DNA of 62,949 nucleotides from an uncultured Muribaculaceae bacterium. GTDB taxonomy: Bacteria > Bacteroidota > Bacteroidia > Bacteroidales > Muribaculaceae. Numbering within the stretch: position 1 is the stretch's first letter; each line of letters begins with the position of its first letter. The notes below the pieces were generated by a model. That model was not told the DNA's origin and searched no databases. It was given only the letters and a program-made list of their open reading frames with translations. A program made the position numbers and the translations under genes. Shown here one piece after another: positions 32,683-40,795 of this stretch. The DNA is taken from contig CAJTYH010000014.1 of the NCBI GenBank assembly GCA_910583675.1, positions 1 through 62,949 of the forward strand, written 5' to 3'.

Positions 32683-34238
32683 CTTGAGTCCTCTACATTG
32701 TTGGCGGGGGAGTCTTGGATCCGGGTTCTTGCATTGAGTGTCCACGGACGGTTTGTAAGCAGAACTATGCCATAGGCAAGACCTACGAGATAGAGACCTT
32801 GTGGGCGTGCCAATCCCTCGAAGCCGCTAAGTCCGAACCATATGAAAAGAATCATCACACATAGGAAGTAGTTGACATTGCGGCATTTGCGTACTGTCAG
32901 CCACATGAAGAGGAAATACAGTATGTGGATGGCAAGGCCGATATACCCGATCGTGCATAGGACTTCGAGAGGCATTATCTCTATATCATTTGCCACCTCC
33001 CAGTTCTTCTCGCTGTACTCCTCAAAATACATGTCGTTATAGATTATGTATCTTGATGGTGTATTGATCAAGGCATCCAGAAATCCGAAGCCGACCCATT
33101 CCTTGTCTTCGTTGTAAAGTAGTTCAAGCTTTGGAATGGCCTGTGCCATTCGACCTGTGCCCAGAACGGCAAGGTCTTGCTCGTCCTGTACGTTAAACAG
33201 GTCTATTATCTGGTCGATGGACGACTTTATTCGCAGTGTTGACTGCGGTTTGGCATAGGTTGTCGTCTCGTAACTCTTTACGGGCAATTTCGAGTCCACA
33301 TAATAGAGCGCTCCGAGGGTTATGATCCCGATCCAGCTATATTTGAGGAGATGCTTGATATTCCCCTGAAACATTATATATGCAGCAAGTATGCCGGAAA
33401 TGAAGGTGAAAGTGAAGGTAACCAGCATCCCTCCTATTATGACTATCCATTGCCATGCGCGTAGTCTGTATACGCGTACGACAGGAATTATAGCCAAGGT
33501 CATTAAATATAATCCCGGGGGATACTTGCGGTGGAGGCGGAAAGAGAGCGGTCTCATATAGGGATCCCAGAAAGTGGACTGTGCATCCTCAAAAAGGTGG
33601 GTCTTGGGCACGAGTATGTTTCCTGAGATTATCAGTGAGTCTATTATATAGAATACGCTCATTATTATGATATATGGCATCACACGATACCAGAACCGCT
33701 TGATGTCGAATTCTCGTCCGGCGAATATCAGCAGTGGGATTATGAAGTAGATGATCGTGAGATAGCGCACGATCTTCGGAAGCTGGATACGGAAAGATAC
33801 GATGCTATAAGTGGAGATGATGATCAAGGCTGCCGCGTATAATGCCCATAGCAGCATTGAACGGTTCAGGAGGCTGTATTTCTTGAGCACCACAAATCCG
33901 AGCATGCCTATGACCAAAATAATCCATTGGGAGTGTATGCCCCAAGAAGTGAGATGGCCAAGCCCGTAGCCTCCGAAGAAGATCGTGAACATCATCAGGA
34001 AGTCGTAGCGATCGCTTTTGAAGCGTGCGAACATTATCAGGGGAGCCAGCAGGTAGCCCAGCGGGAACTTCAGCCCGACCATTGCCATGGAGAGCATGAA
34101 TGCCAGCGGCCACAACCAGTCCTTTCCGCCAAGCTGCAGGAGTTCCTTCGTCGGCCTTTTTTGAGCCGACGAAGGAACTTCCGTTTGGGATGAGGCAGTC
34201 GCCTCATTGATCATATGAACTGGATTTGACTTCACCAA
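32679..34238 (-). CDS. Polytopic membrane protein, probable Wzy-like polymerase
   Basis: A 519-residue protein with about 12 membrane helices and one large loop (about residues 320-420, containing the KSYETTTYAKPQSTLRIKSS segment and a run of charged residues) before the last helices. This layout fits O-antigen polymerases and ligases, which are too diverged for motif proof. Its place between flippase and Wzc, with 4-bp overlap into the flippase gene, supports the reading. A start at ATG 34214 (MINEATASS) is also possible. Confidence 0.68.
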   Translation of the reverse strand: MVKSNPVHMINEATASSQTEVPSSAQKRPTKELLQLGGKDWLWPLAFMLSMAMVGLKFPLGYLLAPLIMFARFKSDRYDFLMMFTIFFGGYGLGHLTSWGIHSQWIILVIGMLGFVVLKKYSLLNRSMLLWALYAAALIIISTYSIVSFRIQLPKIVRYLTIIYFIIPLLIFAGREFDIKRFWYRVMPYIIIMSVFYIIDSLIISGNILVPKTHLFEDAQSTFWDPYMRPLSFRLHRKYPPGLYLMTLAIIPVVRVYRLRAWQWIVIIGGMLVTFTFTFISGILAAYIMFQGNIKHLLKYSWIGIITLGALYYVDSKLPVKSYETTTYAKPQSTLRIKSSIDQIIDLFNVQDEQDLAVLGTGRMAQAIPKLELLYNEDKEWVGFGFLDALINTPSRYIIYNDMYFEEYSEKNWEVANDIEIMPLEVLCTIGYIGLAIHILYFLFMWLTVRKCRNVNYFLCVMILFIWFGLSGFEGLARPQGLYLVGLAYGIVLLTNRPWTLNARTRIQDSPANNVEDSR

Positions 34239-34282
34239 ATAAATCCTGATTAGTTGCAGGATGAATAATTAATAATTTCCAA

Positions 34283-34296
34283 CCGACAGCCGTCGG
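34283..34296. terminator. Short GC hairpin after the wzc-like gene
   Basis: CCGAC (34283-34287) pairs with GTCGG (34292-34296) around a 4-nt loop, inside otherwise AT-rich sequence. It may reduce read-through from wzc into the polymerase gene. Confidence 0.35.
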
Positions 34297-34307
34297 CCGG
34301 CAACTGC

Positions 34308-34335
34308 TAATTACTAATTACTAATTGCTAATTAT
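34308..34335. repeat. AT-rich dispersed repeat, copy 2 (TAATTAG type)
   Basis: Exact inverse copy of the 28 bp at 1407-1434. Its end overlaps the stop codon of the wzc-like gene (34332-34334). Confidence 0.75.
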
Positions 34336-36611
34336 TTGTATCCATAGCCGTAGCCCTGCTTGGACTGGGTGCCGTTCACTACTACCGAAAGTTTCTTCAG
34401 GCGCTTGTCGGCGTAGATCTTGTTGAGGTATTCCAGGTCTGATATCTGCGAGTGGTTCACGCGGGTAACGAACACCGTGGCGTCTGCCACGCGGTTCAGC
34501 GAGAAGGTATCCGATACCATACCCACGGGAGCGGAGTCTATGACGATGTAGTCGTACATAGTGCGCAATTTGGCGAAAAGTTCGTCCACGTGGTCTGACG
34601 CAAGCAGCTCCGATGGGTTCGGGGGAATAGGGCCGGCCACGATCACGTCCATGTTCTCCATGGGGGTGTTGCGCCTTATTATCTTGTCCAGGCTCATGTC
34701 GGGTGTGGAAAGATATTCGGTGAGACCCGGTGTCGGGGCTATGCCCATGTAATTGGCGAGCTGTGGTTTGCGTATGTCCATTCCGATGAGGAGCACTCGT
34801 TTTCCTTTCAATAGGGCGAGCGTGGCGGCAAGGTTGATGGAGATGAACGATTTCCCCTCGCCCGATCGTGCAGATGTCATGAGTACCACCTTGTCGTTGG
34901 CTCCGTTGAGCATGAACAGGAGGTTGGTGCGAAGCAGCCTGAACAGTTCCGATGAGCTTGAGTTTATGCCATTGCCCACTGCGAGTACCCCTTCGTTCTT
35001 CTCCCGGATCTGGCACATCTCGCCGAGGATGGGGGCATCCACGATCTTCTCGGCTTCCTCGCGGGTCTCGAATTTGTTGCGCAACAGCTTGCGGATCCAA
35101 AGGTAGGCCGGCGGTATGCATGCGCCCATGAAACAGGCGATGAGCATTATAAGCATGTTGCCCAGGCCGAGGGGTTTGTTGAGCGTGTAGGCCTCGTCGA
35201 CTATGATGCCTTTGGGAACAGCGTTGGCAAGGAGCATGGAAGTCTCCTCACCGCGTTGGAGCAGGAATGTGTAGAGGTTCTGTTTTACAAGTTGCTCGCG
35301 TTTCAGGGTAAGGAATTCGCGTTCCTGTGTGGGTATGTTGCCGAGTTTTGACTCGGCGATCTCCTTGCGTCCCTTGATCTCCTTTACCGAGAGGTCTGCC
35401 GACGCCTGTGCGCGGTCTATGGATGTGATTATGTTCTCACGCATGGCATCTATCTGCTGGCTCATCAGCTTCAGCATTGTGTTGTTCGGGTTGGCACTGT
35501 TTTGCAGCTCCATGCGCTTGAGCACAATCTCGTTGTATGCCTCTATGGCCTCGGCGAGTTCCGGAATGGTGGCCGGCACGAGAGAGTATGCATTGGCGGG
35601 ATTCCGGAGGAATTCTCCGGTCATTCTTATTATTTCGGCTTGGGTCTCGGCATTTAGCAGCGCCCTTTCAAGTTCCCCTTTCTTCTGGGTATTGTATGAG
35701 AGGTCTACGGTTATGTCTATTATGCCGTGTGTGCGCTTGTATTGTTCTATGGCTTGTTCCGAATCGTTCAGGCCTTCGTTGAGTATGACAAGGCGGTCGG
35801 CGATGAACTGGCTGGTCTTCTCTCCTTGTAGGTTCTTTTCGCGGATGCCGCGCATGTTGTAGAGCTTGATCATCTCATTGAGGATGTCCTCTCCGAGCGT
35901 GGTGTTCTGGCAGTCTATGGCAAGTTCGATCGCGTTGCTCTTCTTGCTGGCGATCTCGCTGCTTACGTCAAGTGCAAGATCCTCGGCGGCGGCATGATAA
36001 CCGGAAAATGAGATGTTGTCGTTGACGGATTCCCCGGCAACGAAGTCCTTTGTCTTGTCAATGGTGAAGTCGCCGTATTCCGTATGAAGCACCACCGGCA
36101 GCGGTTGGTCTTTTACATCTGCTATGACCGCGCGTTTTGCCTTTGCTTTCACGGAGGCGAGGCCTTTGTCATTGACACGCACCTTGAATGAGATGCCTGT
36201 GCTGAGGGTATCGGGGAGTTCGGGTGCGGTGATCACTTCCAGCGGAGCCTTGGGGTAGGCGTTTATGCGCTTCAGCAGGCCGCGCTTTACCATGTGGGTC
36301 TGGTTGATGCCGAGATCCTTGACTACGTCGCGAAGGAGCGAGTGTGAGGAGATTACGTATACTTCGTCATCCACGCGCCCCTTTGATCCAAGAAGGTCTC
36401 CTACCGCTCCCATGGCGCTGAGGGGGTTGGTGTCATCCACCTGTATGAGCACGTTGGCGCGAACCCCATAGGTGCGTTGGCGTGCCTTGCAGAATATGAA
36501 CGCCAGTCCGGCGCATACGATCACGGATATCACGAAGAGATACCACTTGGATACGTATTGCTTTAGAAGTCCTTTTATGTCGATGAAGTCTGAGTTCTGA
36601 TCTTTTGCCAT
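34332..36611 (-). CDS. Wzc-type polysaccharide co-polymerase and tyrosine autokinase
   Basis: Inner-membrane protein that controls chain length and export of surface polysaccharide and phosphorylates its own tyrosine tail. The 759-residue protein has the Wzz-type domain with a first helix at about residues 22-41, a long periplasmic coiled-coil part, a second helix at about 480-505 (LIMLIACFMGACIPPAYLWI), then the BY-kinase domain: Walker A SARSGEGKSFISINLA (about 578-593), Walker A' LLIGMDIRKPQ, Walker B YDYIVIDSAPVG. The tail GYGYGYK is the tyrosine cluster, though with only three tyrosines. It is 10 bp after the export lipoprotein gene. Confidence 0.93.
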   Translation of the reverse strand: MAKDQNSDFIDIKGLLKQYVSKWYLFVISVIVCAGLAFIFCKARQRTYGVRANVLIQVDDTNPLSAMGAVGDLLGSKGRVDDEVYVISSHSLLRDVVKDLGINQTHMVKRGLLKRINAYPKAPLEVITAPELPDTLSTGISFKVRVNDKGLASVKAKAKRAVIADVKDQPLPVVLHTEYGDFTIDKTKDFVAGESVNDNISFSGYHAAAEDLALDVSSEIASKKSNAIELAIDCQNTTLGEDILNEMIKLYNMRGIREKNLQGEKTSQFIADRLVILNEGLNDSEQAIEQYKRTHGIIDITVDLSYNTQKKGELERALLNAETQAEIIRMTGEFLRNPANAYSLVPATIPELAEAIEAYNEIVLKRMELQNSANPNNTMLKLMSQQIDAMRENIITSIDRAQASADLSVKEIKGRKEIAESKLGNIPTQEREFLTLKREQLVKQNLYTFLLQRGEETSMLLANAVPKGIIVDEAYTLNKPLGLGNMLIMLIACFMGACIPPAYLWIRKLLRNKFETREEAEKIVDAPILGEMCQIREKNEGVLAVGNGINSSSSELFRLLRTNLLFMLNGANDKVVLMTSARSGEGKSFISINLAATLALLKGKRVLLIGMDIRKPQLANYMGIAPTPGLTEYLSTPDMSLDKIIRRNTPMENMDVIVAGPIPPNPSELLASDHVDELFAKLRTMYDYIVIDSAPVGMVSDTFSLNRVADATVFVTRVNHSQISDLEYLNKIYADKRLKKLSVVVNGTQSKQGYGYGYK

Positions 36612-36621
36612 GGCGTTGGGG

Positions 36622-37425
36622 TTATTTCACGGTGAGGGCGATTATAAGCGATGCTATCACGGATGCGGCGCTTACTATGGTAGAGGTCATTGACAACTTG
36701 TAGGAATTGTCCTGATTGTAGCGTGAATTGGCCTGTCGGATCTTGTTCGGCTCCACGTATACGTAGTCGTTCTGCTGGAGATAGAAGTAGGGGGAGGAGA
36801 GAAGGTCGGAGGAGTTGAGATTGAGGTGCACGAACTTGCGCTCCCCATTCTCCTCACGTATGAGCAACACGTTGGAGCGTTCGCCATACGGGGTGAGGTC
36901 GCCGGCGGCGGAAAGAGCGTCAAGTATGCTGAAACGGTTACGGTTCACCTTTATGGTCGAGGGTGTCAGCACTTCACCCGCAACAACTACGGTGAAGTTT
37001 ACGAGTTCAACTTTTACGAGCGGATCTTTAACTTCGGCGCTGATTTTTTCTGTCAGCTCCTTGCGCAACTGCTCGGTGGTGAGGCCGGCCACGTGCAATT
37101 TTCCCAGAACGGGAAAATTGATGTCCCCCTCGCTGTTTACCATGTAGGTCTGCTGGGTAGGCTGTGTCGTGATTTCCAGTGCCTCGTTGGTGGCGGGATT
37201 CGACAACGGGAGATTGTAGTGCGCTGAGGCCAGAGGCTCGCGCGAGGTGACTGTTATGAACAGTTCGTCGTCCGGCTTTATGGTTGGCATATAGTCGCCG
37301 GCTTTTACCGAGCCTTCTGCCACGGTGCTGATGTCCGTAAAGTATGGGAGCACGGTCTTGGAAGTGTTGCATGAGGCGAGCATGAACACACCGACGCATG
37401 CCAGAATTATTGATTTGAATTTCAT
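36622..37425 (-). CDS. Wza-type polysaccharide export lipoprotein
   Basis: Outer-membrane polysaccharide export protein. The 267-residue protein begins MKFKSIILACVGVFMLASCNTS, with lipobox LASC and C19 as the lipidated residue. The PES domain follows (AGDYMPTIKPDDELFITVTSREP), then two SLBB-like segments (GDINFPVLGKLHVAGLTTEQLRKEL and VVVAGEVLTPSTIKVNRNRFSILDALSAAGDLT) and the block QQNDYVYVEPNK. It ends in a hydrophobic helix (IVSAASVIASLIIALTV). It is first in the minus-strand order wza-wzc-polymerase-flippase-GT, with a 413-bp leader region before it. Confidence 0.93.
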   Translation of the reverse strand: MKFKSIILACVGVFMLASCNTSKTVLPYFTDISTVAEGSVKAGDYMPTIKPDDELFITVTSREPLASAHYNLPLSNPATNEALEITTQPTQQTYMVNSEGDINFPVLGKLHVAGLTTEQLRKELTEKISAEVKDPLVKVELVNFTVVVAGEVLTPSTIKVNRNRFSILDALSAAGDLTPYGERSNVLLIREENGERKFVHLNLNSSDLLSSPYFYLQQNDYVYVEPNKIRQANSRYNQDNSYKLSMTSTIVSAASVIASLIIALTVK

Positions 37426-37838
37426 AAGTCAGGTATACATCAAAAAATAATGGTTGGACAAGATAAACACCATGTGGCGGAAGGCATCCGACAATATGGT
37501 ACAAAGCCAACTTTACGTTTTATTAACGTGTCGCGATGGTGATTATTGCCTTGGTCTTACAAAGATACGGATTTTACTTCAAATCATTTTACGCGATCGT
37601 GCAAAAAAAGGAAAATGGTTGCAGGAATGGAGGTAAGGGTATCGGTAGGGTGGAGCCGGTGCAACAATGTTTGCAATTATGTTGTTTGTATTTAGAAGGG
37701 GCAAAGAGAGCTTTCCGACAGTATTTATAACAAAAATGCCAACCATAGGGTAGTTCCGGATGAATTGTTGTGCATTTTTTTGTATATCTTTGCCCGCGGT
37801 TTCAGTGTTGTGCATCACATTACATCATAGGTATATTT
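37426..37838. other. 413-bp noncoding region between the export gene and the phospholipase gene
   Basis: No convincing gene. It holds a minus-strand TACCTTTG-class box spelled TATCTTTG at 37567-37560, pointing to the export lipoprotein gene with a leader of roughly 130 nt, and a plus-strand TATCTTTG at 37785-37792 pointing to the phospholipase gene. A small inverted repeat ACGTT/AACGT (37515-37529) lies in the export-gene leader. No UpxY-type regulator is present, and I see no invertible-promoter repeats. Confidence 0.45.
37785..37792 (+). promoter_or_regulatory. -7 box of the phospholipase A gene
   Basis: TATCTTTG, 46 nt before ATG 37839. TTG at 37765-37767 (17-nt spacer) is a possible but short-spaced partner. 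Confidence 0.5.
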
Positions 37839-38687
37839 ATGAGGGAACGTTTGTTTGAATTATTTATTTTGTTCATAGTTTCTGGAGTTCTTTTCAGCTC
37901 CCGTGCCCAGATCGTGACGGTTCCGAGTGAGAATGTCAATGTCGATTCGCTTAAGCGTGCTTTTGCGGACACCCACTATTATTTCGGCCTGTATAAGGAC
38001 AATTACTTTATTTTCGGGCCTTCGATATCGCATCGTCCCAACCGTGAGAACACTAATATAAAATTCCAGATATCCATAGCGCAGAAACTCACAAAGAGCA
38101 CTCTCCCGTGGGGTACTTACCTGTATCTGTATTATACCCAGAAGGTCTTTTGGAACGTGCTGCAGAATTCCATGCCGATGACCGACCTTAATTTCAATCC
38201 GGGTATCGGTCTGGCAAAGCCGGTGTTCATCAAGGATCGCTTCATAGGGAAGTTTACTTTGCAGCTGGAGCATGAGAGCAACGGGCGCGACGGACTGGAG
38301 TCCCGCTCATGGAACAAGGTGACGATCGGGGGCAGTGTGATGGTGGATCCAAATTTCGTGGTCTACGGGAAGTTCTGGATACCGATAATAGACGGTGTAA
38401 ACAATAAGGACATATTGAAATATTGCGGGATATTTCAGGTAGGATGGTCTGTGCAGTCTCCCAACAAGAAGTTTTCGACGACAGTGACGATGGTCAAGCG
38501 ATCGGGATGGAACTTCAACTATAACTGGACGTTGGAGTGTGCATACCGCTTCTCCACAAAGTCAAACCAGTATCTGTTTGCGCAACTCTATAGTGGCTAT
38601 GGCGAAGGACTTCTGGCATATAAGGAGTATCACAACCAGTTCCGTGTCGGGATCGTGATCAAGCCGACCCTCTTCTCGGAGTTCTGA
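37839..38687 (+). CDS. pldA: Outer-membrane phospholipase A
   Basis: Outer-membrane barrel enzyme that hydrolyses phospholipids misplaced in the outer leaflet. From ATG 37839 (282 residues) it has a signal peptide (RERLFELFILFIVSGVLFSSRAQ). The catalytic signature is LEHESNGRDG, where His and Ser match the H-x-S-N-G of OMPLA, and the supporting asparagine is in ESRSWNKV, equivalent to the family's SRSWNR. Amphipathic strands follow to a C-terminal FRVGIVIKPTLFSEF. The promoter box at 37785 agrees with this start rather than one 23 codons earlier. Confidence 0.92.
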   Translation: MRERLFELFILFIVSGVLFSSRAQIVTVPSENVNVDSLKRAFADTHYYFGLYKDNYFIFGPSISHRPNRENTNIKFQISIAQKLTKSTLPWGTYLYLYYTQKVFWNVLQNSMPMTDLNFNPGIGLAKPVFIKDRFIGKFTLQLEHESNGRDGLESRSWNKVTIGGSVMVDPNFVVYGKFWIPIIDGVNNKDILKYCGIFQVGWSVQSPNKKFSTTVTMVKRSGWNFNYNWTLECAYRFSTKSNQYLFAQLYSGYGEGLLAYKEYHNQFRVGIVIKPTLFSEF

Positions 38688-38708
38688 CAGTCACTCTCAT
38701 GGCTGTCA
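38685..38708. terminator. Weak inverted repeat after pldA
   Basis: TGACAG (38685-38690) and CTGTCA (38703-38708) are exact reverse complements around 12 nt, between convergent genes. It overlaps the pldA stop. Low stability, so only a possible terminator. Confidence 0.3.
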
Positions 38709-39095
38709 CACACCGCATATGTTGCGTAATATAGTCCACGTCGCTACAATCCCGAGAATGACGTAAAGCGATGCCGGCGAGGTCAGTTTCCTATATGCTT
38801 TTTCGATACGGAGGTTATCCGGCAATATCCAGTGCATCCCGCACAGTGCAACGAAAGCGATTGTAAAGGGCAACATGTAGTTGTAGCCCAAGGCTTCCAT
38901 GAATTTTCCCTCGGTGATGGCATGGAGCGCCCTTTGGCTCCCACATCCCGGGCAAGACCATCCGGTGAGCTGTTTGAACAGGCATCGGGGCATGAATCCG
39001 GTGCGCTCCACCGTGAACAGATACAATGTAGCAAGAGCCGCTCCCGCCAGTATGGCGAGGGCGGCTCTTGACCATATTATGCGTTTGGGTCTCAC
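38706..39095 (-). CDS. DUF2752 family membrane protein
   Basis: Small membrane protein of unknown function. The 129-residue protein has the DUF2752 core CLFKQLTGWSCPGCGSQRALHA (residues about 37-58) with its C-P-x-C pair and C-G-x-x-R-A, and three hydrophobic helices near residues 11-28, 70-85 and 103-121. It lies 7 bp downstream of the GYF-CD225 gene on the same strand; DUF2752 and CD225 proteins are often neighbours in Bacteroidetes (general knowledge), suggesting a shared role. Confidence 0.85.
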   Translation of the reverse strand: MRPKRIIWSRAALAILAGAALATLYLFTVERTGFMPRCLFKQLTGWSCPGCGSQRALHAITEGKFMEALGYNYMLPFTIAFVALCGMHWILPDNLRIEKAYRKLTSPASLYVILGIVATWTILRNICGV

Positions 39096-39102
39096 TCCTG
39101 CG

Positions 39103-39615
39103 TCAGAACGATCCCATGAATGCCATTTGGAATGGCCAACTTACCGCGCCGAGGGTTATGGCAAGGATTATGCACCATTGTGCCCATTCGCTGTAGCGGC
39201 GTGCCTTCTCTATGTTGCCTTTGTAGTATGCGCTTTTTGTCATGGATGAGAAGATGATCGCAGGGATGCCGGCAAATGTGCAGCACAGGAGCGTGGCGAT
39301 CACGCTCCAGGCGATGTATGCCGGAGGGCATGGTTCTGTGGGTGCTGCTGCCGGTGGATTGGGAGATGCCTCTGCGGGCTGCACTCCGTAAGTTGCATCC
39401 TGCCGGGGTGTTGCTTGCTGCGTGGGAGCGGTTTCCGGCACGGCGTTGTCGCGCATGGCCATCATTTGTGACAGCTCGTGGATTTCCCCGGCGGGAGTCC
39501 AGTCTGCCAACCCTTCGCACCATACGAGTGTGTCGGTCTTGAGGCCGGCGTTCACAAGCTGTTCGGCACTATATGGCCCTGCGTGGCGCTTTTCTACGAT
39601 TATCCAGTATTTCAT
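39103..39615 (-). CDS. GYF-domain and CD225/dispanin-type membrane protein
   Basis: Two-part protein of 170 residues. Residues about 1-50 are a GYF_2-type domain (MKYWIIVEKRHAGPYSAEQLVNAGL and VWCEGLADWTPAGE). A proline- and alanine-rich linker follows. Residues about 96-168 are a CD225-like double-helix region: YIAWSVIATLLCCTFAGIPAIIFSS, the basic AYYKGNIEKARRYSE loop, and WCIILAITLGAVSWPFQMAF. The function in bacteria is unknown; GYF domains typically bind proline-rich peptides. It is the first gene of the pair with the DUF2752 protein. Confidence 0.83.
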   Translation of the reverse strand: MKYWIIVEKRHAGPYSAEQLVNAGLKTDTLVWCEGLADWTPAGEIHELSQMMAMRDNAVPETAPTQQATPRQDATYGVQPAEASPNPPAAAPTEPCPPAYIAWSVIATLLCCTFAGIPAIIFSSMTKSAYYKGNIEKARRYSEWAQWCIILAITLGAVSWPFQMAFMGSF

Positions 39616-39654
39616 CCGTTGTGATAAGCTTACTGATAGACAATTTCCGTTTGG

Positions 39655-40542
39655 TCAGAAGTATTTTGTCTCGGTTCCCCAGATGGCCGAAAGCAGGTTG
39701 TTGGCAAGCCCGCTTGCACCTATGCGTAAATATTCGTTGGTGAGCCATTTCTCGCCCAGGATCTCTTTGACAATGCAGTAGTAGCTGACGGCATCCTCAG
39801 CTGTGCGAACGCCGCCGGCGGGTTTGAAGCCGACCATGCGGCCGGTCTTGTCGTAGTATTCCTTGATGCATGAGCACATCACATAGGCCGCCTCAAGGCT
39901 TGCGCCGGGATATTCCTTTCCGGTGGAAGTCTTTATGAAATCGGCTCCGCTGTACATGGCCAGCACCGATGCCGCCTTGATGTTTTCGGCGGTCTTGAGT
40001 GCGCCTGTCTCAAGGATCACTTTCAGACGGGCATCGCGGCATGAGTGTTTCAGTTCCGAGATCTCGTCACACACCTCTTCGTAGTCTCCGTCAAGGAAGT
40101 TTCCGAGATTCAGAACGATGTCAATCTCGTCGGCTCCCCCTTCCACGGCGAGGGCGGTTTCGGCCACCTTCACTTCGATGAACGATTGGGACGAAGGGAA
40201 GCATCCTGCCACGCATGCTATCTCCACGTCGCTTACTTCCAGTACCGAGCGCACCACTTGGGCGAAATTGGGGTAGACGCATATCGCGGCTACGTTTTTC
40301 ATGTCGGGATGTTCGTTGTCGAAATCGTTCACCCTTTCGGTGAAGTCGGCCACGCTGCGTGGTGAGTCCACCGAACGCAGTGTCGTGAGGTCTATGCAGT
40401 TGAAGAGGAATTTATATACATCCTCGTTCATGTTTTCTGAAAGATGCTCGGCGATGATCTTTTCGGTTGCGGCCTTTACGGCAGCGTCGTCGGCGATCAC
40501 ATGCGAGTCTTTCACAGCCTGATGATATTTGTCGAGTTCCAT
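39655..40542 (-). CDS. deoC: Deoxyribose-phosphate aldolase
   Basis: Class I aldolase cleaving 2-deoxyribose 5-phosphate into glyceraldehyde 3-phosphate and acetaldehyde in nucleoside catabolism. The 295-residue protein is longer than many DeoC proteins owing to an N-terminal helical extension. The Schiff-base lysine lies in GADFIKTSTGKEYPGASLEAA and the second conserved lysine in MVGFKPAGGVRTAEDA. CVYPNFAQVVRSVL and EIDIVLNLGNFLDGDYEEV complete the family pattern. No other nucleoside-catabolism gene adjoins; a repeat-rich 244-bp gap separates it from the next gene upstream. Confidence 0.93.
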   Translation of the reverse strand: MELDKYHQAVKDSHVIADDAAVKAATEKIIAEHLSENMNEDVYKFLFNCIDLTTLRSVDSPRSVADFTERVNDFDNEHPDMKNVAAICVYPNFAQVVRSVLEVSDVEIACVAGCFPSSQSFIEVKVAETALAVEGGADEIDIVLNLGNFLDGDYEEVCDEISELKHSCRDARLKVILETGALKTAENIKAASVLAMYSGADFIKTSTGKEYPGASLEAAYVMCSCIKEYYDKTGRMVGFKPAGGVRTAEDAVSYYCIVKEILGEKWLTNEYLRIGASGLANNLLSAIWGTETKYF

Positions 40543-40786
40543 TGTTTTTATGATTAGATGTTAGAAGAAAGAGCCAAGCATGGCAGCCGGAGGAGGCAGA
40601 AAAGGGAGAAGAAGCCGGGGATCAGAAGAATCAGATAGGGGGATCAGAGGTATCAGAGGAATCAGAGGAATCAACTGAATGGCGCTACCGCCTTCTCAAT
40701 TTCTTAATTTCTAGATTTCTTATTTTCTCAATTTCTTGTATTCTTGCTTGACTTCTCCTGCTCTCATTTCTTGATTCCTGTGGGAA
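40543..40786. repeat. Low-complexity purine/pyrimidine repeat region
   Basis: The left half is purine-rich with irregular repeats of GATCAGA/GGAATCAGA (about 40617-40672). The right half is pyrimidine-rich with repeats of AATTTCTT/ATTTTCTC (about 40692-40736). The sequence at 40707-40736 is the inverse copy of 9293-9322 (29 of 30 positions). No gene is seen. Confidence 0.65.
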
Positions 40787-40795
40787 TCAAGAAAT
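40766..40795. terminator. 13-bp perfect hairpin over the stop codon of the dehydrogenase gene
   Basis: ATTTCTTGATTCC (40766-40778) and GGAATCAAGAAAT (40783-40795) pair perfectly around a 4-nt loop. The right arm contains the TGA stop (40787-40789, minus strand). It could end the minus-strand transcript. No T run follows in that direction. Confidence 0.5.

Noticed and set aside
37426..37838. Possible invertible capsule promoter upstream of the export gene
   Set aside because: No flanking inverted repeats of the length used by the Bacteroides invertases were found, and no invertase gene or UpxY-type gene is present.
40617..40672. Possible CRISPR-like array (GGAATCAGA repeats)
   Set aside because: The repeats are short and irregular with no unique spacers and no cas genes nearby; this is low-complexity sequence.
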